DNA from: Syngnathus acus
Taxonomy: Eukaryota; Chordata; Actinopteri; Syngnathiformes; Syngnathidae
Length of the DNA: 64,000 nucleotides
Assembly (NCBI RefSeq): GCF_901709675.1
Contig: NC_051094.1
Coordinates: forward strand, 13,386,501-13,450,500
Reading direction: 5' to 3'
The first letter of the stretch is position 1; every line of letters begins with the position of its first letter. Shown here in pieces: positions 24,678-54,256 of the stretch. The notes below the pieces were generated by a model. It was given only the letters and a program-made list of their open reading frames with translations, did not search any database and had not been told where the DNA came from. A program made the position numbers and the translations under genes.

Positions 24678-25080
24678 TAGTGTCAGTTTTGTCAGGTTTG
24701 AGCTAAATGATGCTCTCTATATAGTGCTGAAAATTTATATTTGACCACCACCACCTGTTTGATTCATATTGTGTTGGCAGAATAAATCTTAAGCAGTTAA
24801 ATCCACCTGTTTCCAACACTTCTGAGGGGGCTGCCATTTTGACATTCTACCACCCACTGCGGTCAACTGAAATTGATGTCAAAGGTAAAAAGTCAGAATG
24901 GCAGCCAACCGAGATGTATGAAAACAGCTGGATTGTTCTAATTTTTTCTACCAACGCAATAATTATCAGAACACCATGTTTAGACAAATGGGGGCATAAA
25001 ACCTATTATTGTTAATTTTTACTTCACCACTGATGTATGTCCCCTAATATGTTTCTTCTTGTTTTGTCCATGCACTCCAG

Positions 25081-25280
25081 GCTTAAAAGAGCAACATAGT
25101 GAGACTACAGGAGGATCTCTCACATCACCACTGCCATTTCATACGGAGCTTGTTTGGAGATGAATTTTGTACAGATAGAGGATTAGAGTAATAATCAATC
25201 ATTATCAGGACAACGACTACCCAGCAGCAGCCAGCGATTTCGCTTTAAAAAGTAAAAAATAAAGATACGGAGTGACTGTT
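25081..25280 (+). other. Probable terminal 3'UTR exon of arvcf
   Basis: The acceptor TTTTGTCCATGCACTCCAG precedes a non-coding segment that contains an AATAAA at 25258-25263. Later AATAAA motifs at about 26976 and 27767 mean the UTR could be longer. Confidence 0.35.
25258..25263 (+). terminator. AATAAA, candidate arvcf polyadenylation signal
   Basis: This is the first AATAAA after the putative terminal exon acceptor at 25080. Use in vivo is inferred from position only. Confidence 0.35.
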
Positions 25281-25582
25281 CCTACAACTTTTACATTTCT
25301 ACATTGCCACTGGACAGCATGTGAATTCTTCAGTGTTGGCTGCTTGGTGAGATCTCCTGGTGACATCAAGGCTTTCAAGGTTGACAATGCAAAGGAATGG
25401 ATTTGAGAATGGGAGGAAGGGACTGTGAAGGGGAAATGAATGTGTGTTGAAAGAAAAAAGGAATACTTTGATTTTGGCTTTGTTCTAAAGCTGGCCGTTT
25501 GAAAAGATTGTGCGATTTTGTCCGAGTTATTTCAATTTGTTGTGTAAGTTTGGTATTTTTGATATGGGCGGTGTGGATTGGC

Positions 25583-25638
<56 letters not shown>

Positions 25639-28600
25639 CGATCGATTGATTGATTCATTGATTGCGTCACTGGATGTTAGTTTTGGTTAAGGTAGGGGTG
25701 GTAAAAAAGAGAAGCTGTAGCATAGCGGACAAACAGACACCTCGAAAGTCATCCAACCACAGTCCATTTGGTTCACTGTGTTTGAAGAAAACTGCACTGG
25801 AATGCTTTGGTATAAGAGGTTTATATTATAAAGTGAGGATTCTGAAAGTTGTGCTCTGGACAGTAGAAAGTGATGGATGGCGGGTGGGCATCGAATGGAG
25901 CAACATCTCAAAAATTACTTGATGTACAGAATATATGTCCTGTAAATGAACAACACCTGCAGAGACGGTCTTCAAGTGGTTGGAAAGCAGGCAGCATAAC
26001 ATGACAACACAGTCGCTTGGGTTTTCTGCTCACTGGCTCTTTGATTTGTATAAAAGGAAATAAGGCATTTTGCTTAGAAAGATGGCAAAAAGACACAATA
26101 TGGTTGTTCTGTTAAAAAATATAAATCTTTTTTTTTTTTGGTCAAATTTTACAAACGTGTACAGGATATTAGGGTCAAAAATGACAAAAAGGCCAATCTC
26201 TTAGTTGTATATTATTACCACATTATTTGGAAAACACATTGGATTGGAAGGAGGTAACAACCACATAATTTACATGTGCCAAGTTACTTAGACCATTGCT
26301 TATTTATATATTGTAAGTAAAAAGGATTTTAAAAATGATCATTCATAAGGCAAAAAAAATTTGTTTTATGACAACTTCTGCATTTGGGTGGAGGGTCAGT
26401 GGTCAAGAAAAAAAATCCGTTATAAATATAATTTTTACTATTCCTTTATTTTTACCGTGTTACAATCAAGCACTCGTTAGTGCTTCTTAAAGTTAAATGT
26501 TCCTGTATACATGAAAAAAAAGTGTACAGATGTTCATATTCTTTTAAAATGCCATTTTGTGGTGATTTCAACTAATCCATTGACATGAGGCAAAAGAAAA
26601 GCAGAATGGACAAAAATCGTTCAAGGCAAACTGAAAGGTCACACTGTATAAAGTCAAGTATAAAAAGAGTCGTATAGAATATATTTTTTACAAAGTATCA
26701 TGGTGGACAACTTTGACTTGGAAAAACAGAGTGACATAAAGTCAATTAGCCATTTCCCTCGTGCTTGGTAAGACCACTCACAAACGTGTGTGCTAATGTG
26801 TTCTCCAGCATCAGTCTCTCAGAGTCAGCATATACTAGAGACGGAAATTCCGTATCACTCGTGTCACCCTAGCGAATGGCATGTGCCTGCATTGACGTTT
26901 TTCTCTGTGACGTGATTTTATACAAGCTTGCGTTTACACAATGTTTACAAAGATGTGTGTTGTGGTAAAATACAATAAACTACAAATAAATGTATAACTC
27001 TTAATTCCAGAAGTTAAAACCATCTAATGCTACCCTGCATCCTTTTTTGTCCCCCAGAATTGTGTTTTCATTTGGACAGTACTGAATTATCTTAAAAAAA
27101 AAACAAAAAAAAAAAACATTATGGGCTGTCTCTGACTGCCTCTGCAGCACCACAACCAAAGGAATTGTACTGAACATTTGTTAGTTTATTGGTTTTCTGG
27201 TTGTGTGACACATTGATTAAATAAAAAGCCACACAACTGTACTGTTAAATACGAAAGGACACAGGCACACAATGAATCAAACCTACCTGTGTAGATAGAA
27301 CTGATTCAAGTTTGTCAAAATAATCTTGGTGTATATCTCAGTAGCCAATGTGTTGTATGCCTATCATGTGCCTTAATCTTTTCCATGGTAGATACAAATG
27401 TGTGTTTTGTATACCTTCTTTCCCTTCAACTGCCATATCTCGAGAATCTGTCTGAATTCCTCCCTTCATCTCACATGTGTCATTGTCCCTCCCACGTGTT
27501 CCCCCAAGTAGTTTAGATTGGCGTTGGGTTTCTGCCTTGTAATACATTGTATAATAAACTTTTACAAAAGTTAGTCATTCAAGATGATTACATCTTTTTT
27601 CCTAGAGAAGTTCAGTTGCTAATACTTTAGTAGCGAGCAGAAGCGATGCCACAGTGACAGAATGTATTACTTTCATTTTACTAATACCCACATGCAAATA
27701 CTATTAAGCTTGTTCAACATAATTGAAACATGATGGTTTGTAGAGTATATATTTGGTGTGTTTACAATAAATCATGCCTGGAAAGAATATGCATTGGTTT
27801 TGTTTTCTGCCTGTCTAAATAATGCCTATTTTCAGCAAGTTTAATGCAGATATGAAGGGTCTACGATTAGCAGCCATTTTATATTGCTACAGTTAATTAC
27901 AACTTTTATTTTTTTACGCTGAAAATAGTTATCAGTGTTTGTGTCACGCTGGGTTCCTTGTAGGGAGTATTGGAAGCTTCTCAAAGAATGAGCTTCACTG
28001 TTTGCATCGACCATTCAGCGTATATTATTGCAGCCTCGTTAATCGAGACTTGCATAGGTTAGGTTTACATTTTGCAGTGATTCCATCCCAGATGGGTTAT
28101 GCTTTCATTTCATTCTTCATGGTTGTGACAACATGAGGCAGAAAAATCCCAACTTTGAGTGCACTGACATAGGAGAATTGCTATAATTGCATACTTACCA
28201 ATGAAATGTGCATATAGTGCTTCTCCCAGAATTATTAGTACAAACGTATGCCACAGTTCCATAATAGAGGCAGAAAATAACATGAAATTGTTGCAGCAAA
28301 ATCAATGTATTGAAGTAAGGTATTCAATAAGTGGCAACGTAAGATGGCCGGGAGGTGGTTTAGGTTTTCACTAAGGTGTGTAAGTTAGCATTGTTAGTAT
28401 TGAAAATAATTATATAATAATATAGTAATACTAAATGATTAAACTATTACATGTTTTAAAATAAAAGATCTGTTTAATCGGTGATGTAGTGTATAAAATA
28501 TTGGAATTTTCAAATAATTACTAGTAATGGCTATTCCATAGCAATAGTAATAATTACTCTACCTAGGGTCGAAACAATTCAAAATGAGTGAGTGACCTTA

Positions 28601-28793
28601 TTGGTATTTTATATATATGGTAGTGTATATATTTATTTAGATAATTATTTATAGATTATATATATAATCTTCTGTGTAAAAAATCTTATAATATATATGT
28701 ATACTTATATTCATAGATTATATATAATCTTATACAAATATAAGATATTATTTATAATATTTAATTCATAATATTTTATTGTAATAATATTTA
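25264..28793. other. arvcf-txnrd2 intergenic region
   Basis: It holds a (GATT)n microsatellite (25583-25663), poly-A/T runs and several AATAAA motifs. From about 28380 to 28800 it is strongly AT-rich with many TATATAAT repeats. No COMT-like exon was seen on either strand, although COMT lies between these two genes in human. Confidence 0.6.
25583..25663. repeat. (GATT)n microsatellite
   Basis: About 20 tandem GATT units with two GATC interruptions near 25637-25644. It lies between arvcf and txnrd2. Confidence 0.97.
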
Positions 28794-28859
28794 CACTACC
28801 GTTCAAAAGTTTGGGGTCACCCAAACAATTTTGTGACCCCAAACCTTTGAACGGTAGTG
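28794..28859. mobile_element. 66-bp TIR-loop-TIR palindrome, minimal MITE
   Basis: Two 27-base arms starting CACTACCGTTCAAA and ending TTTGAACGGTAGTG pair with a single mismatch around a 12-base loop. TA flanks both ends, as expected for Tc1/mariner target duplication. The arms are the same terminal repeat as in the element at 21052-21387, so the copy has lost all internal sequence. It ends about 105 bp upstream of the txnrd2 ATG. Confidence 0.85.
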
Positions 28860-28964
28860 TATATATATATCGTGTGTACTGTTTTTTTGTTTTTTGTTTT
28901 TTGTTTTAAATCAGGCAATCCTTGAACACCACAGAAGAAATCGGGGTCCTTTCATAATAACAAT

Positions 28965-45114
<16,150 letters not shown>

Positions 45115-46689
45115 AGCCCCGGTCTCTGAACACTGAGCACACAGGCTAGAAATAGGTTAGTTGTGTCCAAATTATAATTCTGGTTCAGCCTGCTCTTTCC
45201 TACTCATCCATCTAATTGTAGTTTATGGTATGCCAGTCACTAACTGTTGGTAGTCAAGTGTATATTACAGGGAATACTTTTTTTTAAAGCTCACCATTAT
45301 AATGTATTGTTGCCAGTTGAATCAGTATATTCTCATGGTGCAAAGTTTCTAAATCAGATTTGCAAAAGCCTCGGCCGCAGAGAGACGTTTGAAGGAAAGA
45401 CTCATAAATCAGGATTAAACCCCGTTCTCAGGGTGTCGTTGAAATTATGCAAGAAACACAGAGCAGGTTCGCACATTTTTCTTAAAATATATTCTCCAAA
45501 TATTGTTGTTACTGTGGCTGTACTTCCTGTCCATTAGTCTTTAAGGTGACACATACCAAAACGCCCCCCCCCCCCTACACTCCTCCCTCTATGACACTGA
45601 TGGATGGCCCCTGGCCCGTCGCCGCAGCGACACCGCCCCATTTCCCACAAAGAGTCGCTGGTCAGTTGGTCAGGCATCCTGGAAAGACTTGCCCAGAGAG
45701 ATGGGCCTCTCGTACGGTTTAGAAGCCTCTCCTTATCATACCAAACTCTCTGACGCGACATAAAACAATACCGCAGAACGGTAAACATCTGCAGGCTGAG
45801 AGCATGCAGCAGCACTCTGTGGGCACCACTGCTTGAGCAGCTCCGCAAGTGCTGTCTTACTCATTGTTACCCAAAGGTGGCACTATTGCCTGCTAATTTT
45901 CATCCAGAGTGGAAAAGAAAGGATAAAGTTGTCACCAGATAAAACCTAAACTCTACTACATTTGTCTTGTTGGTTTAATTCCCTTAATCCCCCACAAGTG
46001 ATATGCGTTTTGTTGAAGTTGGAGAGTAGACTGGATTGATTGGTGCTCCAACCGCTAAGGTTTATCTCGCGTATTTACATGGATGGAAGGTTCACGCTCA
46101 GTAGTCATCACCTTCTGAGATAAGCTAAGTTGTTTATATCAATAGCCGTAATAGCAGATAAAAGAGTTTGCCAAAGTGCCCGCATGTTTAACCTGCTGAC
46201 TAAACTGGAATTTCTCATTGTGGCTTATTGAGCAGAAGGGGAGGAGTGCCCAAACTGGGTTGCTACACAAATTTGGGGGCTGAAATGGTGGGTGTTAGTT
46301 TATTTTTAATCTGCCCGCTCTGATTAATGATTCCGATGAGGGGAGTGACAGCGTGCCTGGCGATGGAAAAAGAGAGAGCAGGCTACCAGGTTTATTTGGA
46401 CCTGGCCTGGGAGAGAATGAGCTGAGTTTCAGCTGGGTTGGGGAAGGATGGGGAGGGGGGGGGATTCCTGTGTGCTCTGTTCAGGGCCCGAGTGCTGACA
46501 GAAGAACCCTGACCTCCGCTCAGCAGGAACAGCTTGACTCTATCACTCTGAGGACAGAGGGCTCACGTGCTATGGTGCCGCGAGTCGGTTTTGGATGAAG
46601 GGGGGTACCATATGACCGCAACACCGAGCTGATAATTGAGTCTATGTTCCTGTGCTTAGCAACACGGCGGATCAGGGTTCAACATTTCA

Positions 46690-46761
46690 GGTAACCAGCT
46701 AATGATGACCTGCACTAAAACCCAAAACTGGGGAATGCTGGGCTGATGTCTCCTGGTTGCC
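46690..46761 (+). promoter_or_regulatory. txnrd2: SECIS-like element for txnrd2
   Basis: The lower helix is GGTAACCAG (46690-46698) against CTGGTTGCC (46753-46761): nine consecutive pairs including one G-U. Above an internal loop lie ATGA (46702-46705) and TGAT (46744-46747), able to form the non-Watson-Crick SECIS quartet. Eleven bases after ATGA comes AAAA (46717-46720), then CCC...GGG as a short apical helix (type 2 form). In a SECIS the element recruits SBP2 and eEFSec to decode the UGA. The upper helix is imperfect (CC/GG and GCA/TGC with a bulge), so a folding check is needed for certainty. Confidence 0.75.
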
Positions 46762-46976
46762 AACTTCAACTTCAAACGTTGTAAAAAGAAAAGAGAAATC
46801 TCATTTTCCATGAAGACTTTGTGTTATGAAATGTATATGTAAAGTAATAACACTGGCATGCATAGTGGTTATATTAAGGTTGGGATGTCCACTGATTATA
46901 CGTGTACATAGTACATGCATGTACATACAGTGTGCCTTTGTCTAAATTATTGTATAATTATCATATTCCATGAACA

Positions 46977-46982
46977 AATAAA
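46977..46982 (+). terminator. txnrd2: AATAAA, candidate txnrd2 polyadenylation signal
   Basis: This AATAAA lies about 215 bases past the SECIS candidate, a plausible place for 3' end formation. Confidence 0.5.
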
Positions 46983-49900
46983 ATATTTCAACAGCTCATT
47001 GATAACTAAAAAGCTTGTAGGAAAATAATAATCATGTATGCTCTAATTTATGTCTGAGACTTATTTCCCACCCGAAAAATGAAAAGTACAAAACAAATGA
47101 ATAAGTGGATAAAAAAATGCCCTTTAGGCAATGAAATCAGCATATGTGCAAATGTTTTCCATTTCACAAGTTTAACAGCTCAACAAGATTCATATGTTGA
47201 ATTGTGAAACCAGAAAGAGCCCTGAAAATACTTCAAATCTGCACGCACATGGTTATAAAATCACTAAGCATACTACAAAAAGAATACATTTTTCAGCTGA
47301 ATTTATTTTCTGGAAACATTTTCTTTACTTCCAAATCTATTTTGTATAAGAGGCTATGTTTTTAGTAGTATAGCGCCGGCTGTGTCTTGCCTGAGGGTCA
47401 AACCAAATGTGAAAAAATGGCTGATACATGCTGTATCGTTTAGTTATTAGGCTTCCAGGAAAGGGATTTGTAAGAATTATTCCCCCTCATTATTCCCAGT
47501 AAAACCACAACTTGGTGTTTTTATGCCTTGATGAGAAATTGTTCAGCAAAACTAATAATAACTTACTAATAATAATAATTACCCTAAAATATGTTGTTTG
47601 GCAGTTTTTAGTTCATAGATTTGACAATCTTTTTAAATGTATTTTGTTTCATGTCATTCTCTAACTTCATAATTACTGCATATTTTGAAGCATCACTATG
47701 AACGCAAAACATGTTCACCAAGGGTGAGTACAGGTAATCTCAACTCACGCTACATGGATTTGCCTACATATGAAGCCGTGTCGCCGGGGTGGTCACACTT
47801 TGACCCCGACTCGTCTCCGCTGACAGGTTCCTCTGCTATGCAGCCCTGTCACTCAACCCCGTGCACCAACAATGGCAGAAATTCCAGTATGTTTGTTTGG
47901 TTAAGGATGGCTCTCTGAAACCCCTGAACCTCTTCGGGATCCACAGCGGCCTCCGTCAGCCAATGTCAGTCCAAATCCAGTCTGCAGGAGTAAAGTTCAC
48001 CCCGTGTCTCAAGAATAGGCAAGCCATTTAGTATTTGTATCGCTTATGTTCCTCAACAATGGAGCAAACAGGCTAAATCCACCTTGAAATGCACTTAGTA
48101 GAACATGTCAACATGTCAGTCTCTGTTGGCTACTACGTTCCGTCTTAATCCAGCCCCATTGAATGCTGACAGTTGTCTGTGAGTCAGACATTCACGAGGC
48201 CTTTGTCACCTCAGCTTTTGAGACGTAGCAGCTCCGGCGAAGAACGGAATCCTCGGACGCACGTTCAAACACACACGCTGGGTATTAAGCTCCTGGACCA
48301 TGCAAAAGACGAAAGGGGAGGAGAATGCGATACATACCTTATGTAAACAGAAGAACCAAAATGACGCAGAGAGAGAGTAGTAAAGGCTCAACCGAGGGCG
48401 AGGATTATCTTTGAGAAATGAATAGAGGCCAATTATGAGTGCTCTTGTGCTGCCAGTATCTGTCACTCTGAGATCACTTCAGGGCCCAGACAAGGTATGG
48501 TGCCTGAGAATGGGGGTCTTTGGTCTGGTTGATTTACTGTATTTTTTTAAGTTACATGAACTCAAAATTTCAAAACAATATACCGATATAATTTAGTAAT
48601 TTTGTGAAAATTGTCTTTCTTGCCTTTCATCCCAAAGAAATAGTATTATATACAATTAGGTGTTCTTTGTCTTGTCCCCCAGCATCAAGATAAAAAAAAA
48701 AAAAAGAACTGAGCAAATTGTTTTGGAGCCAACAACTTGCTTTCTTCATTTTGTTAACTAACATTGTTGCCATAAATGTCAATAATTTACATTTTGAAGT
48801 TGTTCCAACTTTTACATTTCCCTCCCAAAAAAAGTTGTGCTTTAGTTTTTACGGTGTCAAAATTGTGCTCTTGGGGAGTCTCAGCTTCAAGAAAATCATA
48901 AAGGTAAAAAAGGTAAAAAAAAGAAAAATCTATGGTATGATGAGTGTTGAGGAAGAGTTGCTGTCCACAGTCTCCTGAGTCCAAGGACACCTTTTCATTT
49001 TTTATAATAATACTCCCCTACAAAAAACATGAAGGTTGTCTCGTTTGTGTTTCTCAAATTAGAATGTGCTCCAATGGTCGCCTCAAGAAAAATTCAGTCA
49101 GCACAATTTCTCGACTCTACTTCAACCAGAAACATAGTAAAAAAAAAAAAGGTCAGCTCTTGTCAGCAGACGAGTCCCGTTGGTAGCCCAGTGGAGGTGG
49201 TTGAGGGCTTGTGAAATGAGCTTATCTGACCCCTGATAAGAACAGGATACCCTTAGGAATGGTCTAAATTCAATACACATGGCGGCCACCGTGGCTTTTA
49301 TCAGAGGGGATGTGGCTGTTTGAAAAAGGGGTCCGCTGTTGCACGGTGCTTTCGAGAATGGTCCGACACAACACGGCCTGCAGAACACAAATGCTTGTGG
49401 CCACTGGCCAACAACAAGAAAAGGGTGTGTGACTATTATGTCATACATTGCGAGTTTACTCCTTAGACATTTCTGAACAAGTAATTATGTTGGCAGACTG
49501 ATCCAACGACTAAGGTGTTTTCCAACTCGGTTAGTTTTCATTATGTCCAAACACTGAGATTTATTACGGGGACACTAAATAGATCTGCCAAACCACAGTC
49601 CCTATGGTGATTTTATTCTGATTGCAAAAGCTGCTGAACTAGTAATTCTACTGCATTATATCTCTATTGCCATGTTCCATTTTTGCATGGCACACTGATT
49701 GTGACAATGTCATACAATTATGTCAAGATTCCTTCACTGTATTTCATTTTTGGAAAGACTTTCTTGAATTATCCTAGCAAACATCTAAGATTAGAATATT
49801 TCAAATTGCTTTAGGGAATGCTCTAAAGTTTGGTCTTAACATGAAATCCAATGAAACATTATAGTGAGCCGAGTAACATGCATTCAGCATTTATATAACT

Positions 49901-52375
49901 TTGTTGAGTGCATGTTTTATTTTCATGTACAGTACATCTTTTTACTTTTACGTTTTTCATTAGTAGTAAGTAGAAGTAAGTTCAGTTGTATTAAAATACA
50001 CTAATCTACAGGTAATCTAACTGTGCTGTTCAAAAAAGCAAGTACACTTATACAACTTTTAATTGCAATACATTTTTAATGGATTACTTTAAACGTAGGT
50101 GCAATGTTAGTGTTCAGACGGTGAATAATGTTGCAGCAATAATGTTGCTATAATATGTTTGTTTTTTTTAAGTAACTTGGGTTTCTTAGCATTGTATTTT
50201 ACGGTTGGGTATTATGTTGGTACTTTGAGACCTAAGTATATTTTCTGAGTAGTACTTGGTGTTTCAAGTTTGAGAACCGCTCAGTGAGGGATTTTGCTAT
50301 CATGTGTCAAGCCTGCATTTTATGAGCAAAGCATTTGAGAGCTAAGATTTGATGTCACTACAATGTATTGAAATAAAAATGACACAACACTGATACTATT
50401 ATAGAATTTATTGAAACATTTTCTTGTTTTGAGTTGTGCAGGGGACAACATTGGCGCCATTAATCTTAATATACAGAAGCAATTTAAATTTGTGGGCTGC
50501 CAGAAATCCTGGTATCGTCTGGTAGGGTTTATCATGGTAGCTTTCCATGGAATGCTTCAACAACTGTGGGATAGATGACATTAGGAGCATGCATTATTGG
50601 GGATCTTCTAACTTGTCATCCATCACTGTCATCAGTAGGCTGAACGAGATGCAAAACTAATGCATGGCCCAGCCGCACTCAGACAGTATTCAATTGTGCT
50701 TGTCGAAGAACTTTTATAGAGAAAGTCTTCACAGCATTTACCCTACAGGATTGGAAAATTGTATGGTCGGTATCAAAGAAGCAGAAAGAACAACAAACAA
50801 TGCAATTGCGACTGATTCGCTAACGATTGAGGAAAATTAACAAAAAGAGCAAATGCTTAATAAAGATGGCTGATATTGATATATTTAGGGGCCATTAGGC
50901 TTCGCACATTTTTGGCATTAAACAGCATTCTGACTGCCAAATGATTTGTTTGCTCTGACCTGTTATGACGAGGGTTAAGTGCAAATTCTCCCACCACTGC
51001 CGAGAAGGGGAGATTATCGTTACGCTTACCGCTGGTTTTCTAAGAAAAGAATAAATGTCACGGTAATTTATGCTCTCCACTCACATACATACGCTGGTTT
51101 TTGCTTCTGCCGATTGTGCGTTTGTGAACATGCACGCTAAGGCTGAGCCGAGCTGAAGGGTTGGCTTGTAATGTCACGCAGATCGACTGCATGCAGGATA
51201 GGCCCCCTGGCTGCTGTCGATGTCTCCCTGATTGATTCTCTCTCTCCTGTTTAGGCAATACAATCTATGTGGTGGGACAAGTGGCTCGTAAATAAATCAC
51301 ACTCACACACAATGCAGTGAGGATCAGTGTCTGTGGCTCACAGCTAGGCAGGACTCATTTATTTGTTGAGAGACTGCTTTTATGGTATTTGTTGTTGATG
51401 ATGTGCGTGTCGTGTAGGAGTGTGTGCGACATGGTAGCAGGCATGAGAGTGTGAAAGTGGAGTTGATGCAGAGTTTGCCCTTTCCAACAAAATTCACCAT
51501 GATGAAAATGTGGCAAAATAGCCTGCTCTGTACGATTTTTTTTTGGTTTGTTTTGATGTAAACAAATGTTTGTCATTATGTTGTAGCTCAATGTGAGACT
51601 GCATTTCTTGTTCAGAAGACCTTGTATACTGCATTCAATGGATCTGTTCTCTGCAAATTTTCTCTTGCAAGATATACATGACGAAACAACACTTATGGGC
51701 TGATTTTACTCAAATTTGCACGTGCAAAAACAAGATTGTATCCGCCAAATGGGCAAAATCACAAAGTAGTGTATGTGTTGTGGAAGGAGTAGCTAGAGAT
51801 TATGAATTTAGCACACACAATGTGATTTATCGAAATTGAGGTTCATTTTTGTGGCTGGTTTTGCATCAAAAGGTTGATGGGTACAAGTTGACACTGCTGG
51901 GTAAAGTAAGTGGTGATGTGGGGAATGGATCTTGAAGTCTTTTGTAAATATTTTTCAAATTACAATTATTATTCAGTCGAGGTCACCGAACGAGCCACTG
52001 AGACACTTGCTGTTTAAGGTTTCGAACAATTCGTGACAAAGGGCAACTTTGGTGCAGTCTAACCCGAGCTTATTAAAGTTAACAAACAAAACAAAGAAAT
52101 GACTAAGACCATGAAAACTAACTCAATTCAAAAGACTAAAGTCAAAACCAAATACAAACTAATGAAAAATCCCAAATTATTATACAAGCTTCACTGGAAA
52201 GAATTTGTGTTGTGGACCCAAGTTTGACTCAGTTATACCTACAAAGGGGTCCAGTTCCTCATACTCGTGGGGCACCCCAACCACAGAGCTCTCTGAGAGA
52301 CATGATTGAATGTTTTGCCCAAGTCCAAATCCCAGATGTCCTTGCAATATTGCAGAGGCCTGTCAACCAAGACTG

Positions 52376-52427
52376 GAGTTGCCTGGTTGGAGGTTGTAAC
52401 GCTTTACAACCTCCAACCAGGCAACTC
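52376..52427. repeat. Perfect inverted repeat: 24-bp arms, 4-base loop
   Basis: The left arm starts GAGTTGCCTGGTTGGAGG (52376-52399) and the right arm ends CCAACCAGGCAACTC (52404-52427), with loop CGCT. All 24 pairs are Watson-Crick. A CCAA/TTGG match outside a small internal loop lengthens the stem. Confidence 0.95.
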
Positions 52428-54070
52428 TTGTTGGAGCACCTGTCACCAAGGACCTTTTTCACCACCCCAAAGATAGACGAGCCACCTCTATTGCTTATAT
52501 TTTGCATGCTGACATGTCTCAGACTTCTAAATGATGATCGGAAAGCCATTCGAAACGTTATTTCTTTGACAAAGCAATTCAAGTATTCCAGCTGACAAGA
52601 ATTGCACTGTACTATCCACTGATCTGGAACTAAATAACTGGATCATACAATGTGTGACAACATGACAGAAAACGGATTTATCACACTTTAATTACTACTG
52701 AGAAATGCAGTCTGTAGCCAATTTCATAACAAAATCAAACCATCTGACCATGAGAAAATGCTTCATCTTTAAAAGGGAGGGTTAAAAAAAAAAAAAAAGC
52801 TGATAAGAATATGAGCTTAATTCTTTAGGTTACCTCCCTCATTACTATTCCAAGGGAGGATGCTTGAGATAGTGCTGTGCATGAGCTGTCTCCTTCCTTG
52901 CGTGATTATTAAACTTGTGCGATGGGCAGGCCACTCACTCCTCACTCTCCTCGGCCTCTTCATTCACACCTGAAAGTTCCCCAAGGACAACAGGAAAGGG
53001 AGTGTTTGAAAATCATGAGATGATACAATGCGCATCCAACACACTCCAACGCACGCTATCCTCTAAAACAGAGGGAGGTAGGAAGAAGGTCCATACAATG
53101 TATTTGAGTGAGTTTATCAGTGTAATTTAGAGTTCCCGTTACTAAGATAAATGTGACCTCACATTAATTTTCTCATTCAATTGTGCTCATAAGAATTTCA
53201 TTCACACAAAAAAAGTTAAGCCCAAAGATGCAGAGAGGGCATCTCGCTTCACAAGATTGAAAATAAAAAATTCTATAGTGTTTCATACCTTGAATGCAAC
53301 ACAGTAGTAAATTGGGAACTTCTGATTTACAAGAGTTGTTGGAACTCTAGAAGGATGATTGAAAAAAGGCACAAAATATAATAGAGTATTTGTCTATGTC
53401 TTAAACAGTTTAATGAAATGATAAATTTAGTGAAGTCAATAAGCACAGATCCCCCCCCACCCCCCTTGGACTTGTTCCCTCCCTGTTGTTTAATGCTTGA
53501 ATGCCAAATCTCGATTGCCAATGGTTGAAATGTCACTTGCCCATCTAAATGTATCACACTGTGGTCCGGCTGTTACTCAGCCTTCTAATTCGGTGATGAG
53601 CTGTAAAGTGACCTGCGTGTTAGACTGTGTGACTTAGTGGGGAAGAGTGCCGTTCCAGGGATTTCCTTTCACACATTCCCTTGAGTGAATATTTATACAC
53701 CCCCCCAATCCCTAAACTTCAACGTCACTGGCTCCTCGAGGCCTTTAAGGGGGCTCTGTCTCTCAAATGCACGTCGACATTGTTCCAAGTATCATCTTTG
53801 GCCTCGAGTAAACTGAGAGGCCAGAAATAATTGATGATGATCTTGGCTAGGCTATCTGTTGGCAGGGCTGCCAACACTTTCTCCTACTTGCTACTCAGAA
53901 GGTTTGTTCCTGAAAACTCCATTTGCACCAAACGACTAGAGCTCCAAATTAACATCTCATTTTGTGTGGCATGCTGTGTTGCATGCAGTACACTGGGAAC
54001 CATTCAAACACAAATCTCCAACTATACTTAACATCTCTGGATTGATGAACCTGGTGTTAGGTGACGTGAA

Positions 54071-54256
54071 AATATATGTATTTCAGGCAGAATTATTATT
54101 TTTTTGTTATGATGTACCCATTGCCCCCTTTTTAATGCTTCTTAGGATAATGCCTTCAGGTTTAAGATAAATATATGTATTTTAAGCAGTATTTTTTTGT
54201 TATGATGTACCCATTACCCCCTTTTTAATGCTTCTTAGGATAATGCCTTCAGGTTT
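54071..54256 (+). repeat. 99-bp tandem duplication
   Basis: AATATATGTATTT begins at 54071 and again at 54170. Both copies carry TTTTTGTTATGATGTACCCA and TAATGCTTCTTAGGATAATG with only a few differences, so the duplication is fairly recent. Confidence 0.9.

Larger units (their letters stand above)
45115..47000 (+). other. txnrd2: txnrd2 3'UTR (inferred)
   Basis: The stretch from the stop to the AATAAA at 46977 has no other exon signal and includes the SECIS candidate. Its 1.9-kb length is inferred from those two marks. It contains a C-rich run at 45563-45575 and G-rich runs near 46451. Confidence 0.55.

Noticed and set aside
23363-28964. Search for COMT between arvcf and txnrd2
   Set aside because: No frame on either strand gave the methyltransferase motifs of COMT; the minus-strand ORF at 23758-24030 is unrelated.
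45590-45625. ATGA at 45592 as a nearer SECIS core
   Set aside because: No AA-containing apical loop at the expected distance and no good base helix. The same holds for ATGA near 46335 and 46592.
47685-47918. ORF with CHSTPCTNNG, reminiscent of an EGF repeat
   Set aside because: Too few ordered cysteines, no splice sites at sensible phases and no neighbouring EGF exons.
52212-52595. 127-codon ORF covering the perfect hairpin
   Set aside because: Its central part is the inverted repeat, which is open in both directions by symmetry. No domain was recognised.
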